Source of the DNA: Saccoglossus kowalevskii
Taxonomy: Eukaryota > Hemichordata > Enteropneusta > Harrimaniidae
Direction of reading: 5' to 3'
Length of the DNA stretch: 39,289 bases
Assembly: GCF_000003605.2 (NCBI RefSeq)
Contig: NW_003116455.1
Coordinates: forward strand, 439,225-478,513
In this document: positions 30,601-39,289 of the stretch, piece by piece
Position numbering within the stretch: the first letter of the stretch is position 1
Layout of the letters: every line of letters begins with the position of its first letter
Position numbers and translations under genes: made by a program
Notes under the pieces: generated by a model
What the model saw: the letters and a program-made list of their open reading frames with translations, nothing else
Told to the model about the DNA's origin: nothing
Database searches by the model: none

Positions 30601-32855
30601 TCGAAGTGACGGCGAACGCTTAACAATCTCTGAAATTGAAACATGTCGAAATGAACAAATACAAACAAAAATAAATAATTATACAAAATAAATAAATCTG
30701 AAGATACATAACGTATATCATGAGCAATACACTTCTAATCTCTGTTGGATACGTTGTAATATAGTAAGTTCAACATCATAAAACAAAAATCAGAATTAAA
30801 CATAATACTGATGGTAGCCTACCCTTCTCCTCGATGCAACACCTACAACTATCGTCGCCGCAAGCTTGTCGTTTTTTATAATCGTACACCTCCCTGGAAG
30901 TATTTGGGCACATCGCTGCACAGAAGCCTTCCATAAATACACCTTCCGATGGTTCAACAGTGCAGCTACCAGCCACTGTAGTTAATTAAAATTTGTTCGT
31001 TTTAGTGTGTTTCCTAATAAATTACATGATAGATTATTATTATTATTATATTACAAACAATTCAGGTTTCGTAGGTGTGGGCGTCAAGTGTACTGCGAAA
31101 AAAAGATGGAAGTAGTTACGTAATAATCTCACTTTCCATAGAATCTCATCATTATTATTTTGAAATATCACTTACCATTACACGAATGGTCAATCGCTGA
31201 AATCAAACAACATCAAATCAAAATGATTATATAAAATAGTAGCTAACACAATGAAGACATGACGTCGCTAGAACCTACAAGAGCTAACAATTCAAAGAAA
31301 GCATACATGTGATGTATTTTACAAATACATTTTTTTTCCATGGATACGAGGATTTTAGTTTTTCTTCAATAGTGAAACTTTAAAGACTTTATTTAGCCTA
31401 CAGGACGGTGTCATCTTTTTCATTGAAATAGAATAATGTAAAATATTAAAAATTCATATTTTAAAGAATAAATAGCAAATTGTTACAATAAGACAATTTC
31501 ATTATCATAAAAGTGTTAATAGAAACCACTGTTCAAGTATGCCATGGGACGAATTTATATTTAAAAATTACCTTCTGTGCCAGTTTTGGGTCAATGAATC
31601 GTCCTGCTAAATTACCAGAAAACCACTGTTCACTCAAAGATATTCTGCTTAAATGTGTTGGAGTGGGTACTCCTGAACCAATTGCCGCCAATGAAGAAGT
31701 GAATGCAATAATATTGCGTCCATTGACACCAGAATAATATGTGAAACGTTTATTTGAAATAGAAAAATGCCAACTTACGGATGGTTCTTGGAAAATTCCA
31801 TCTAGATTTATTCTCCTAGATAAAAATGACAACAAATATTACAGTCCGTAATATAATAAATACAACTGCGAATGCAAATCTATTTCTTTCTGATTGCACT
31901 CGCAGTTCACAGATTGAACATAATTGAATTGTTACGACCTTTGAGCATGGTTTTCCTTCAACATTTTATCTAATAACGAATCTTTACTAAAATACTAAAC
32001 GGACATATTCACTGGAGAAAAGACCGGGTGAACTTGTGAAAAAAACGTCCTGTTTCGGCGTGGTCAATATGTCCCATTTTGGCTAAGCAACAGTGTTTAA
32101 ATGACCTGCTAAAACCACTTGTTGTTGCATGCCATTCAAGGGCTTTACATTGCTTATCACGAACATGTGGCTATCAAGTAGAGTTGCGTCAAAACACCTA
32201 TCATCCAGCGGCTAACAGCCAATAACCGATTACTAGCAAACACGAGATATTCATTTTAAGGAGTCATTCGCTGCCTAATATAACACTGTGATGAAGTATC
32301 ACTAGCAGAATAGGAGGATCACAACATTGATGGAAATCGCTCGTCCATATAGTGCCACATTTGACGTTTATTGATCAATATGACTGATCGGTATCTGCAT
32401 ATATGGAAATATATATATTTTCAGTTCGACTGTGGTGCCCCAAGTTGTAAATATCACTGTTTTACATATAAAAGCTGAATATTCGAAGTTGGGTGTTTTG
32501 TTCAAAAGTCATTTTCTGCTCTGCTAAAGGGAATAGTTTGCCGGTAAGTCATAGCAATTCTTGATTGGTTTTCCAGGTAGGCTGTCGTATATGTGGTTTG
32601 TTAGTAAATCACAGAGTATATATTTGTTTGCATAACAACTTCCATTTAAATTAGCTACAATTATGTTGAATCAGATTAATAAATCTATGTTTTATAAAAC
32701 GCCACATCCACGTAATGGAACAAGTATGTGACTTCAAGCCCCGAGATACTTTTAAATGTTCCAATGCACTTACTCACCTTTAGCGCCCTTACGTCAGATA
32801 GAAACAATCCAAAGATAGCTAACACAATCACACACTTTAGACTGAAACCTTCCAT
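27623..32855 (-). CDS. Secreted Cys-rich / von Willebrand factor type D domain protein, about 11 exons
   Basis: Coding exons, in transcript order: 32778-32855, 31779-31815, 31176-31196, 30823-30975, 30585-30629, 30259-30387, 29749-29754, 28823-28852, 28482-28720, 27746-28038, 27623-27629. All are bounded by AG and GT, all phases agree, and the sum is 1038 nt (345 residues plus stop). The 6-nt exon is optional, since phase also holds without it. Architecture: signal peptide, short basic linker, two 7-Cys modules ending CxCC, a short QTKGQPLNQ linker, and one vWD domain ending at its last cysteine. vWD domains mediate disulphide-linked or calcium-dependent assembly in extracellular proteins, so the product is probably secreted into mucus, matrix or haemolymph. 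The precise function is unknown. The last two tiny exons are the weakest parts of the model. Confidence 0.75.
27746..28720 (-). CDS. von Willebrand factor type D domain (two exons)
   Basis: Exon 28482-28720 encodes VVFLDPHFRTFDNRQYNYNG, GGCSYVLF and DVTVHVDDMAVTLVYNN. Exon 27746-28038 encodes LPWKVGDFSVNRYSEHVKVT, SLLWNGKGRVAPTVN, KVCGLMGNADDNPDNDF and FGDSWLIPG. DPHFRTFD, CGLMGN (CGLCGN in most members, one Cys replaced here by Met) and FGDSW are the standard landmarks. No C8 or TIL domain follows, so this is a lone vWD, unlike mucins or zonadhesin. Confidence 0.9.
28189..28222. repeat. (TACA)n microsatellite
   Basis: About seven TACA units with a TATA interruption, in the intron between the two vWD exons' flanks. 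It is ordinary simple sequence. Confidence 0.9.
29182..29194. repeat. Run of 13 G
   Basis: An uninterrupted plus-strand G13 tract in an otherwise AT-rich intron of the vWD gene. Its true length may be uncertain because of sequencing slippage. Confidence 0.9.
30259..31196 (-). CDS. Two 7-cysteine modules (exons 3-6 of the vWD gene)
   Basis: Exon 3 (21 nt) encodes IDHSCN. Exon 4 encodes the first module, with cysteines spaced C-x13-C-x3-C-x15-C-x4-C-x-CC. Exon 5 (45 nt) is a linker ending RCNLID. Exon 6 encodes the second module, C-x6-C-x8-C-x13-C-x4-C-x-CC, with HGGYC and a final NCFCC. The shared C-x4-C-x-CC ending resembles small disulphide-rich, defensin-like folds, but I cannot name the family. 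All four exons are multiples of three in phase 1-1. Confidence 0.75.
31533..31740 (-). other. Unidentified open, less AT-rich island in an intron
   Basis: A minus-strand frame (SGVNGRNIIAFTSS, GSGVPTPTHLSR, WFSGNLAGRFIDP) runs continuously from the 37-nt exon 2 of the vWD gene to a GTAATT donor-like site near 31565. Composition is less AT-rich than its surroundings. The strong GTAAGT after exon 2, with a phase-matched exon 3, argues that it is intronic. The open segment may be a fragment of a mobile element or an alternative exon. I do not recognise it. Confidence 0.35.
32778..32855 (-). CDS. Signal-peptide exon of the vWD gene
   Basis: The exon encodes 26 residues, MEGFSLKCVIVLAIFGLF followed by LSDVRALK. 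This is a hydrophobic core with a likely cleavage after DVRA. It ends AAG at a GTGAGT donor in phase 0. The ATG was chosen because it starts a canonical signal peptide. An upstream in-frame extension exists but would place about 31 non-hydrophobic-leading residues before it. Confidence 0.8.
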
Positions 32856-34716
32856 AATCCTACAGATTAATTTAAACTTGAAAATACAAATTCCTGATCG
32901 ACAATAAACGTCTAATACACGAGTAACAGCTACACCATATGCGGTCATAATGCGTGGAACAGAAGTAATGAACTTTACAGTTGAATGGCAAAAAAATAAA
33001 ACAAATATTTATTAGAAAGAGACAGATTTTAATTATAAACAGTATATATGTTAACAAGGTGGCCTGAATTTAAGTAAAACAACAACGTCATGCTGCCGAG
33101 TTTTTAAACACCAAGTCTACAATTCGTTATACACTTGAACTCAAGCTCACACATAACGTTTAGTCCGTCAATAGATGGGCAAAATTTAGTAATGCCTAAT
33201 CGTCTCATTTATTATTTATTTAGTTATTTTTTAGTTCGAACAGATAAATACCACTTAATTAACATACAGTTTGTTGTTATACATTATGTAATTCAGTGAG
33301 AATCATTAATTTCATTTATAATATAGAATACTTACGTTATATTTCAACAGACACAACTATGTTGCTCCACCTGCAGTAAATACTTTCAATCAGCAGACAA
33401 GACTGATATAATGAAGCTCACAGACATGATTATATCAGCTAATTTACATAATCGGCCTAACTCCTCATCTGCTTATTTGGTTCTTTTCTGGCCAAAGCTG
33501 TAACAGATTGAGAATGCTTTCTTGCGCGTGGCAACAGACATGCTCACTGGATTAGATGCGAATCCACAATGGTCAGATCGTGAAGAGTTTGTTTTCTAAT
33601 TCTACTCTTAATCAGAAGAGTTAAGCAACTTTTGAAATACATTTTGGTCTACACTTGTTAAATTTATAATATTTGGAAAACTGATTTTGGTTGAATGCTC
33701 TTAAAGTTCCTTCAATCAAGGAAATTAATAATTGTTCAATTTGCTATTAATTAAGGATGGCCCTGACTTGTTCAGATGATGTCAAGCGGACTGATACAGC
33801 TGGTAATGGAATCTAAATAATTATAGAGTTATTGTAGTTAAATTAATTTTGCAATGATAAGTTAATAATTAAAGCTTATAACGCCTACAGATTGTGTGGC
33901 ATGTGGTATTGGAATAACGTGCAACAAACAAGCATATATTTACAACGAAACATATTAAAACGTTTATGTTAGCCAACTATTCAATAATCAATCGAACTCG
34001 TTTTGATCAATAGCATCACAAGACGGGTAAAAAACGTTCTTTTGCGTAAACAGAAGTGAGCAATATTATAGTTGTATTAAAAAAGCAATAAAACACGACA
34101 CGAGCACCGAACAGTTTTTTAACAGTCTAACTTATTTGTACGGGTATTTCTAGAAATGTACTTTTTGTAAATAAATACCTCGCAATTCGCAATACTCCAT
34201 ATCGGGTTATTCATTGCACATTGTTTCAGTCGGAGGGAACGTAAAGCTTTGTGCTGTTCCCTCCCTCAGTGCAAGTTATCACAACCTTCTAGTCCATTAC
34301 CATGTGATGTCGAGAACTTGATTTTTCTCTGACAGGTTGAGAACTATTTTATTTATCGAATGGCAAAGCAAAGTCTGCTCCACAGATAAATTATCTTGGT
34401 AACACAAGTTTAAATTCTACTTTGTACTTGAAAAATATTTGTTTTGTGTTAAAGAATAAACCCAAATTAAAATGCTCGATCGTCTTGTTCATCAAACTGT
34501 TTTTGATAAGGAGAGATCGTAAATATGATAAATACAAAGTGGAAAAGGATTCCAGTCTATGTTCACTTTCTATTGCCACATTGTATATGTAAGGATGTAA
34601 ACATTATCTCATGTTATTAACAGCTTTTACGTTCACGTTCCATGCTTTAATAGTGCGTATAAATATTCATGAGTTTGATGTGTAGATCTGTATATGTGCA
34701 ACTCTCCAAGTTACTA
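32856..34716. other. Upstream region of the vWD gene, no recognised gene
   Basis: This holds the 5' UTR and promoter of the minus-strand vWD gene. A TATAAA on the minus strand lies near 33315, about 460 bp before the ATG, with no stronger candidate seen. Remaining frames are short and unremarkable. Confidence 0.45.
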
Positions 34717-34739
34717 CGAGGGGCGTTCAATAAGTAATG
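34717..34739 (+). repeat. Mariner left terminal inverted repeat
   Basis: Starts CGAG and continues GGGCGTTCAATAAGTAATG. It is preceded by the TA target dinucleotide at 34715-34716. Confidence 0.9.
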
Positions 34740-34786
34740 CCCCAGACCAATTTCTCATAGCAAGAGATTGATGAAACTGGGCACGG

Positions 34787-35835
34787 TTATTGGTCTTTCT
34801 CTACATAGGAACCGGCCAGAGTAATGCATTTCTCGCATCGTTTGATGCAGCTCTGGACACTGTTTTTGTAGAACACCCCAGGTTGGTCCTCCAACCACGT
34901 CGTAACTTCAGAAATCAAGGCTGCATCATCTGGGTAACGGTTTTCTTTCAAAACAAGTTCATGGCTGGGAAGAGATGAAAGACAGAGGGTGCAAGGTCAG
35001 GAGAGTAAGGGGAATGGGGGAGGATTTCATAGCCACACGCCTGTGCTTCTGATCTGGCGACATGCGAGTTGCGGACCGGAGCATTGTCCTGCAGGAGAAG
35101 GATACCTTTGCTGGTCTTGCCCCGCCTCTTGATTTTGATAGCTTCGCTTAATTTATCAAAAGTGAAGCGTAATAGGCTCCTGTAGTTGTAGTACCCCTTG
35201 CCAGGAAATCTGTCATCACTACTCCGTCCTGGTCCCAGAAAACTGTGAGCATGACCTTGACAGCGGAGGGTTGCACCCTTGCCTTCTTTGGAGGAGTGAG
35301 TCCAAGTGCTTTCACTGCATTGACTGGGCTTTGGTCTCTGGATCAGAGTGATGGACTCAAGTTTCATCCTGTGTAATGAATCTTTTGAAAAAACTTTGAC
35401 TCATCTTCTTGGTACATCTCCAAATTCATCCTAGAGCACTCGACGCGTTCTTGCTTCTGGAAAGGTGTGAGCAGCCTGGGAATCCATCTAGCAGACACCT
35501 TATGCATATGCAAATGGTCATGAATGATAGTTTCCACAGACCCTGTACTAATATTGACCTTTTTGGCTATTTGGCGAACAGTAAAGCGTCGATCTTCCAA
35601 AATGGCTGCCTCAACTTGACAGACAGATGCCTCATCAATGGCAGAAGAGGGACGACCAGTTCTGGGAGCTGTTTCCACAGACTTCCGGCCATGTTTGAAT
35701 TCACGATGCCAGCGCTTTACAAGGTCATGTGATGGGGCATCATCACTATAAGTTTCTTTCATTTCATCAAAAGTCTCCTTTGGTGTGCGTCCTTTCAAAT
35801 ACAAAAACTTGATCACTGCTCGACACTTAGTTCAA
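34787..35835 (-). pseudogene. Mariner transposase, frameshifted and catalytically dead
   Basis: The N-terminal two thirds read in one frame: VIKFLYLKGRTPKETFDEM, WHREFKHGRKSVETAPRTG and a helix-turn-helix DNA-binding region RRFTVRQIAKKVNISTGSVE. The frame then shifts near 35370. In that stretch the DETW site of the first catalytic Asp reads DET-stop. Downstream, LLLQDNAPV carries the second Asp. Thirty-four residues later, where mariner enzymes have the third Asp (APSDFHLF in family members), the codon is GTC and reads Val (APSVFHLF). Another shift follows before the C-terminal stop near 34787. No start ATG is present at the 5' end of the frame. Confidence 0.9.
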
Positions 35836-35953
35836 ACACCTGTAAATCAGAAACCACGATCAGTTCAAAGCTATTTTTTGCAACCCATAGAGACGTAAAT
35901 CATTACACATGCTACATTTCATCTAGATCAGACAACTGGAAGTGGGTCAGGGT

Positions 35954-35976
35954 CATTACTTATTGAACGCCCATCG
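35954..35976 (-). repeat. Mariner right terminal inverted repeat
   Basis: Reverse complement of the left repeat with one mismatch at the fourth base. It is followed by TA at 35977-35978. Confidence 0.9.
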
Positions 35977-35978
35977 TA

Positions 35979-38900
35979 CTGTTTCATCTGCGATTGCGAA
36001 AAAGGGCATATAAAAGGTTCATATAAGTCGTCCTCAACGTAGTTAGTAATATTGTTTCTGTGGGGCTCACCGGATTTTTTATGTAAAATAAATCACTGGA
36101 AAATTGCATCCTTCTTCTAGTGTTATCATAGTAATGTATTAAGTTGAAACAATCCTCCCAGACCACATTATTTTAAACTAAAATTCATCTGAGCCGCCAG
36201 TTGAGTACTTTCAGCTTATTTAAAATCGAACGCTTGTCATATGATGATACCGCCTTACTACAAAAGTGCACAATAATTTGTAGAAATATAATTTGTCAAA
36301 ATATATGCATTATTTATGTTTATAGGATAGCTGCTACCAAATGGCATATTCTAGCTTTGTGACTATAATCCCCCTCATATTTGTCTTGTTTTGTTGCGAC
36401 TGGAACATTTTCAGTAACGTGTATTTTTATCATCAATTTCCTGTGACTGTATTCGAGACTAGCGATAAAGGAGGGCCAGTGTATACAAGTAACATGTAAA
36501 TATTGCGCATCCTTGAGTTGTTGATAACACAATTAAATCAAATAATCAGTATTCCCGACACGTCTATTACACCAGCTTTGCCAATTATAGTTGGATTTAG
36601 TCTGCGTTGTCTGTGCTTTGCACAGCATGGAGCATGTCGTTAGCAAAATCAACAGCTAAATATTATAATTAAAACCGGAAATGTATGCCGTGCAGGCATA
36701 GTACCAGTCGTTTCCTCTAATTCGATGTCATACGATTAAACTTATTTGCACCTTAAATGCTGATTGACGGATAGTCCTAGCCAGGTTTGTCGGAATAGGA
36801 GATAAGGCACACATAGTGATTGTTTTATTACCAACATTTGGGAAGGCAGGAGTCATGGAATTGAATCAATAAAATCACATCATGTACGCGTACTGATATC
36901 CTCTCATATATACATATGTTGAATATATATATGTTGAAACTTCTGTTCGGTGTTACAGTGTAAAGTATTGTTGATGTAGAGGGGATCTGCCATTTTTGAC
37001 ATTTATATAGTGTTACCGAAAAATGAAATTGAAAAATGTCCGATCCGTTATGGCATTACGATTTTTTTTTACTTTTTTGTGACCTTCTCCTAAGATGTAC
37101 ACTAGATCGATAATGTAACAATTGGAATAGGTTAATGGTACGTATGGTGTCTTAGATATTTATTATTTTCGGGAGTGCTATCTGTCAAATACAAAATCAA
37201 AATTTTAAAAACGTAATTGGCTTTGATTTTAAATCATACAAAGTCATTTAGAAAACGCTTAAAAGTAAAGGTATACGATAAAGTTTGAGACACGACAAAA
37301 ATCTTGATTCGAATGGCGAAAAAACCTCGTTGCACCTGCAGCTCAATATGTTTTGTCATCATCCTAAGTTTCACGGAAGTCAGAAAGCAAAAACAGAAAA
37401 CCTATTGCGGACTATGTAATCAGAATGGCTGTGTAATTTAATGAAATCACAAATCAAAATGTGTATCTTTTTAGGAAAGTCTTTATGTTTGGGATGTCCG
37501 ACTGACATGTAACGATATTCTACAGTGTCTCCAATACTGACCTCTATCTGTCACCAGTTAGATATCTTTTGTAGACGTGCAGTGATATTGTTGTAATGCT
37601 GCAACCTTTGCAATAAAACCCTCGCTCATCTGCACGCGATTATGTGTGATATGGATACCAATTCCAATGCAATGTAATATCCGACAAATACCATATTTAT
37701 ACGATTCTGTTCCGCCGCTACTGTGCCCTAATTAAATATATGGATATAGATTGGTCCAAATATAGTCAAATAGAGAAATACTAAATTATTCGACAATGAA
37801 CCTGTTTTATTTTATTTTATTTAGAATTCACATGACAACTACACAGGCCAGTACCAGAGACACAGTACTGTTCATGGTTAAAACATGTTTGCAGCTTTAG
37901 GTTGTTTGTTCTAAACCTTAATATACATGATGATAACCTATCTATATTTATGGTTTTTAACGGATACAGTAACAGTTGGTCAATGTGACAATGTGAATGC
38001 TATATTTCAGTTCTGAATTGTTTTAACCAGGATTGTTGTTTATTCGGAGCTTCAGTTCCATCTTAGTTGATTCTTTTGCAAATGCATTCATCCTGAACAA
38101 GGGCATTCTGAGTTGTCAGGTGAGATAAACAATGGCATTCAACTTTATGCTATTGATTATAGAGCTCCGGCTTCATACTACTGCGAAAACTCGGCGGGTC
38201 TTATTGCATGATTGCTTCATATTTAGTGTGCTCCAGTTTTATATTATTTTAATCACGTTGCTACATTTAGCTCTTTGCTCATTGGTTGGGTCGTTGAACC
38301 CAATCCTGGATCGAAATAAAAATGTTAAAAACAAACTACTTTATTAGCTAACTATACTATACAGACGACTCAATGGGAAATACTATGAATTTTAAAACCT
38401 GGTTTGTGGAAATGCACCAGAAGGGGAGGTGAATTTTGCGAATTGTTTTAGTTACGTAATACTATGTGTATGTACTGTTAATTTAAATGTATTTGTGTGT
38501 GTGTCGAATTCCAAGGGTTTAAATACATGCTACGTCGAAATTGTTCTCAATACAAACGCCCTCACGCGGCTGTAACTGAAAATTCAAGTGTAACACCGTG
38601 ACATAATGTCGCCTGATTAGTTCATGACAACATAGAGAGTGATCACTCAAAAACTGTTCTGGGAGTCAAGATTCTTGCTCGTTGCCAGCAAACTATGTGG
38701 ACCTGTGCAAAGCTGTGTTACAGAGAGATGCCAACCTGCAAATATTATGGGGCCGAAAAAAAGAAGGTCTTGCATTAATTAATAATGAATACGAAATCTG
38801 CACCAATGTTCGCCTCACTTTATAATAATCTTGAAAGTTCTTTTAGAATATACTTTATGTTACCAACAAAATTAAAAAGCCAATTAAGGCCTTTCACTTT

Positions 38901-39289
38901 TCCTTGAAGCTTAAATTAGAGGCGGTATTCAGGCTTGAATGCGTAGGGTCCTATCCGAAATTCCAGAACTATCATGGTTTTCGTGTCTAGAATCCCGAGT
39001 TTCCCCGGAGACTGTAACAAACTGCACAAACACATTTCTCAATCAAACCTTAGATAATCATACGATAACACATCATAGTGTCTTCAAAAGTAGCCGGATG
39101 TTAGGTATATGCGTATGTAGTTTATTACCTCAAATAATTACTTTCATGCCTATTGATAATACCTCTGCCATAGACGTATATATAAAAATGATAAATTTTG
39201 AAGCGCGGTAGTCGTCGCGCTGCGCATGTGCGAGTATATGGGTCTCATATAAACAAAATGGCACTTTGACTGTTGCGGAGATGAACTGA
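35979..39289. other. No recognised gene to the right edge
   Basis: Short frames only (for example plus 38132-38347 and 38939-39211), none with a domain I recognise. Simple-sequence TTTTA repeats lie near 37805-37822. The final 90 bases become GC-rich and CpG-rich, and contain TGCGCATGTGCG (39221-39232), resembling an NRF-1 site. Confidence 0.5.

Larger units (their letters stand above)
34717..35976 (-). mobile_element. Mariner-family DNA transposon, 1260 bp, inactive
   Basis: Terminal inverted repeats at 34717-34739 and 35954-35976 match at 22 of 23 bases (core GGGCGTTCAATAAGTAATG) and are flanked by TA on both sides, the mariner target duplication. Between them, on the minus strand, is a broken transposase. 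Full length and near-perfect ends suggest a fairly recent insertion. The transposase lesions show it cannot move itself. Confidence 0.93.

Noticed and set aside
31533-31835. Reading straight through exon 2 of the vWD gene as one 300-nt exon
   Set aside because: A consensus GTAAGT donor ends a 37-nt exon whose phase fits exon 3 exactly. The read-through version meets only a weaker GTAATT donor, and from there the frame into exon 3 is not supported.
32466-32474. Plus-strand TATAAAAG as the promoter of a new gene
   Set aside because: No plus-strand coding exon or initiation context follows it. It lies in intron 1 of the minus-strand vWD gene.
38939-39211. 90-residue plus-strand frame near the right edge
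   Set aside because: No domain or signal peptide is recognisable, and there is no splice or promoter support immediately upstream.

Overview
The window is animal nuclear DNA. It is AT-rich and intron-rich, with short exons bounded by good GT/AG splice sites. It also carries degenerate retroelements (Ty3/Gypsy, DIRS-like), a mariner element and microsatellites. The gene families (SPRYD3-type SPRY repeats; a secreted Cys-rich protein with a von Willebrand D domain) and the DIRS element fit a marine invertebrate such as a mollusc, brachiopod, hemichordate or lancelet. I cannot narrow it further from sequence alone.

Layout. 1-2098: 5' end of a Ty3/Gypsy LTR retrotransposon on the minus strand (LTR, tRNA-Pro primer site, gag, start of protease, running off the left edge). 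About 2140-4100: a decayed DIRS-like tyrosine-recombinase retroelement on the plus strand. 5226-6615: a minisatellite of about 42 copies of a 33-bp unit. 6616-9443: nothing recognised. 9444-22359: a 17-exon minus-strand gene. It encodes three tandem SPRYD3-like SPRY domains, a Cys-rich linker, and a C-terminal region I read as an ADP-ribosyltransferase-like fold. One of its introns holds a dead Gypsy pol fragment. 22360-27397: intergenic, with a possible solo LTR. 27623-32855: a minus-strand gene of about 11 small exons. It encodes a secreted protein of about 345 residues: signal peptide, two 7-Cys modules, one vWD domain. 34717-35976: a complete-length but inactive mariner element. The remainder to 39289 has no recognised gene, although the last 90 bases look like the GC-rich edge of a promoter.

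Both host gene models were built by hand from homology between repeats, splice-site consensus and reading phase. The SPRY gene totals 2290 coding bases, which is a multiple of three only if one extra base in exon 3 is discounted. The vWD gene totals 1038 bases, exactly 346 codons. In both genes the duplicated or modular exons are class 1-1, so they can be duplicated or skipped without breaking frame. The most interesting points are the recent tandem duplication of a four-exon SPRY cassette, a strongly conserved extra exon in each recent copy, the one-base lesion in the first SPRY copy, the cryptic ADP-ribosyltransferase-like tail, and the modular microexon structure of the vWD gene.
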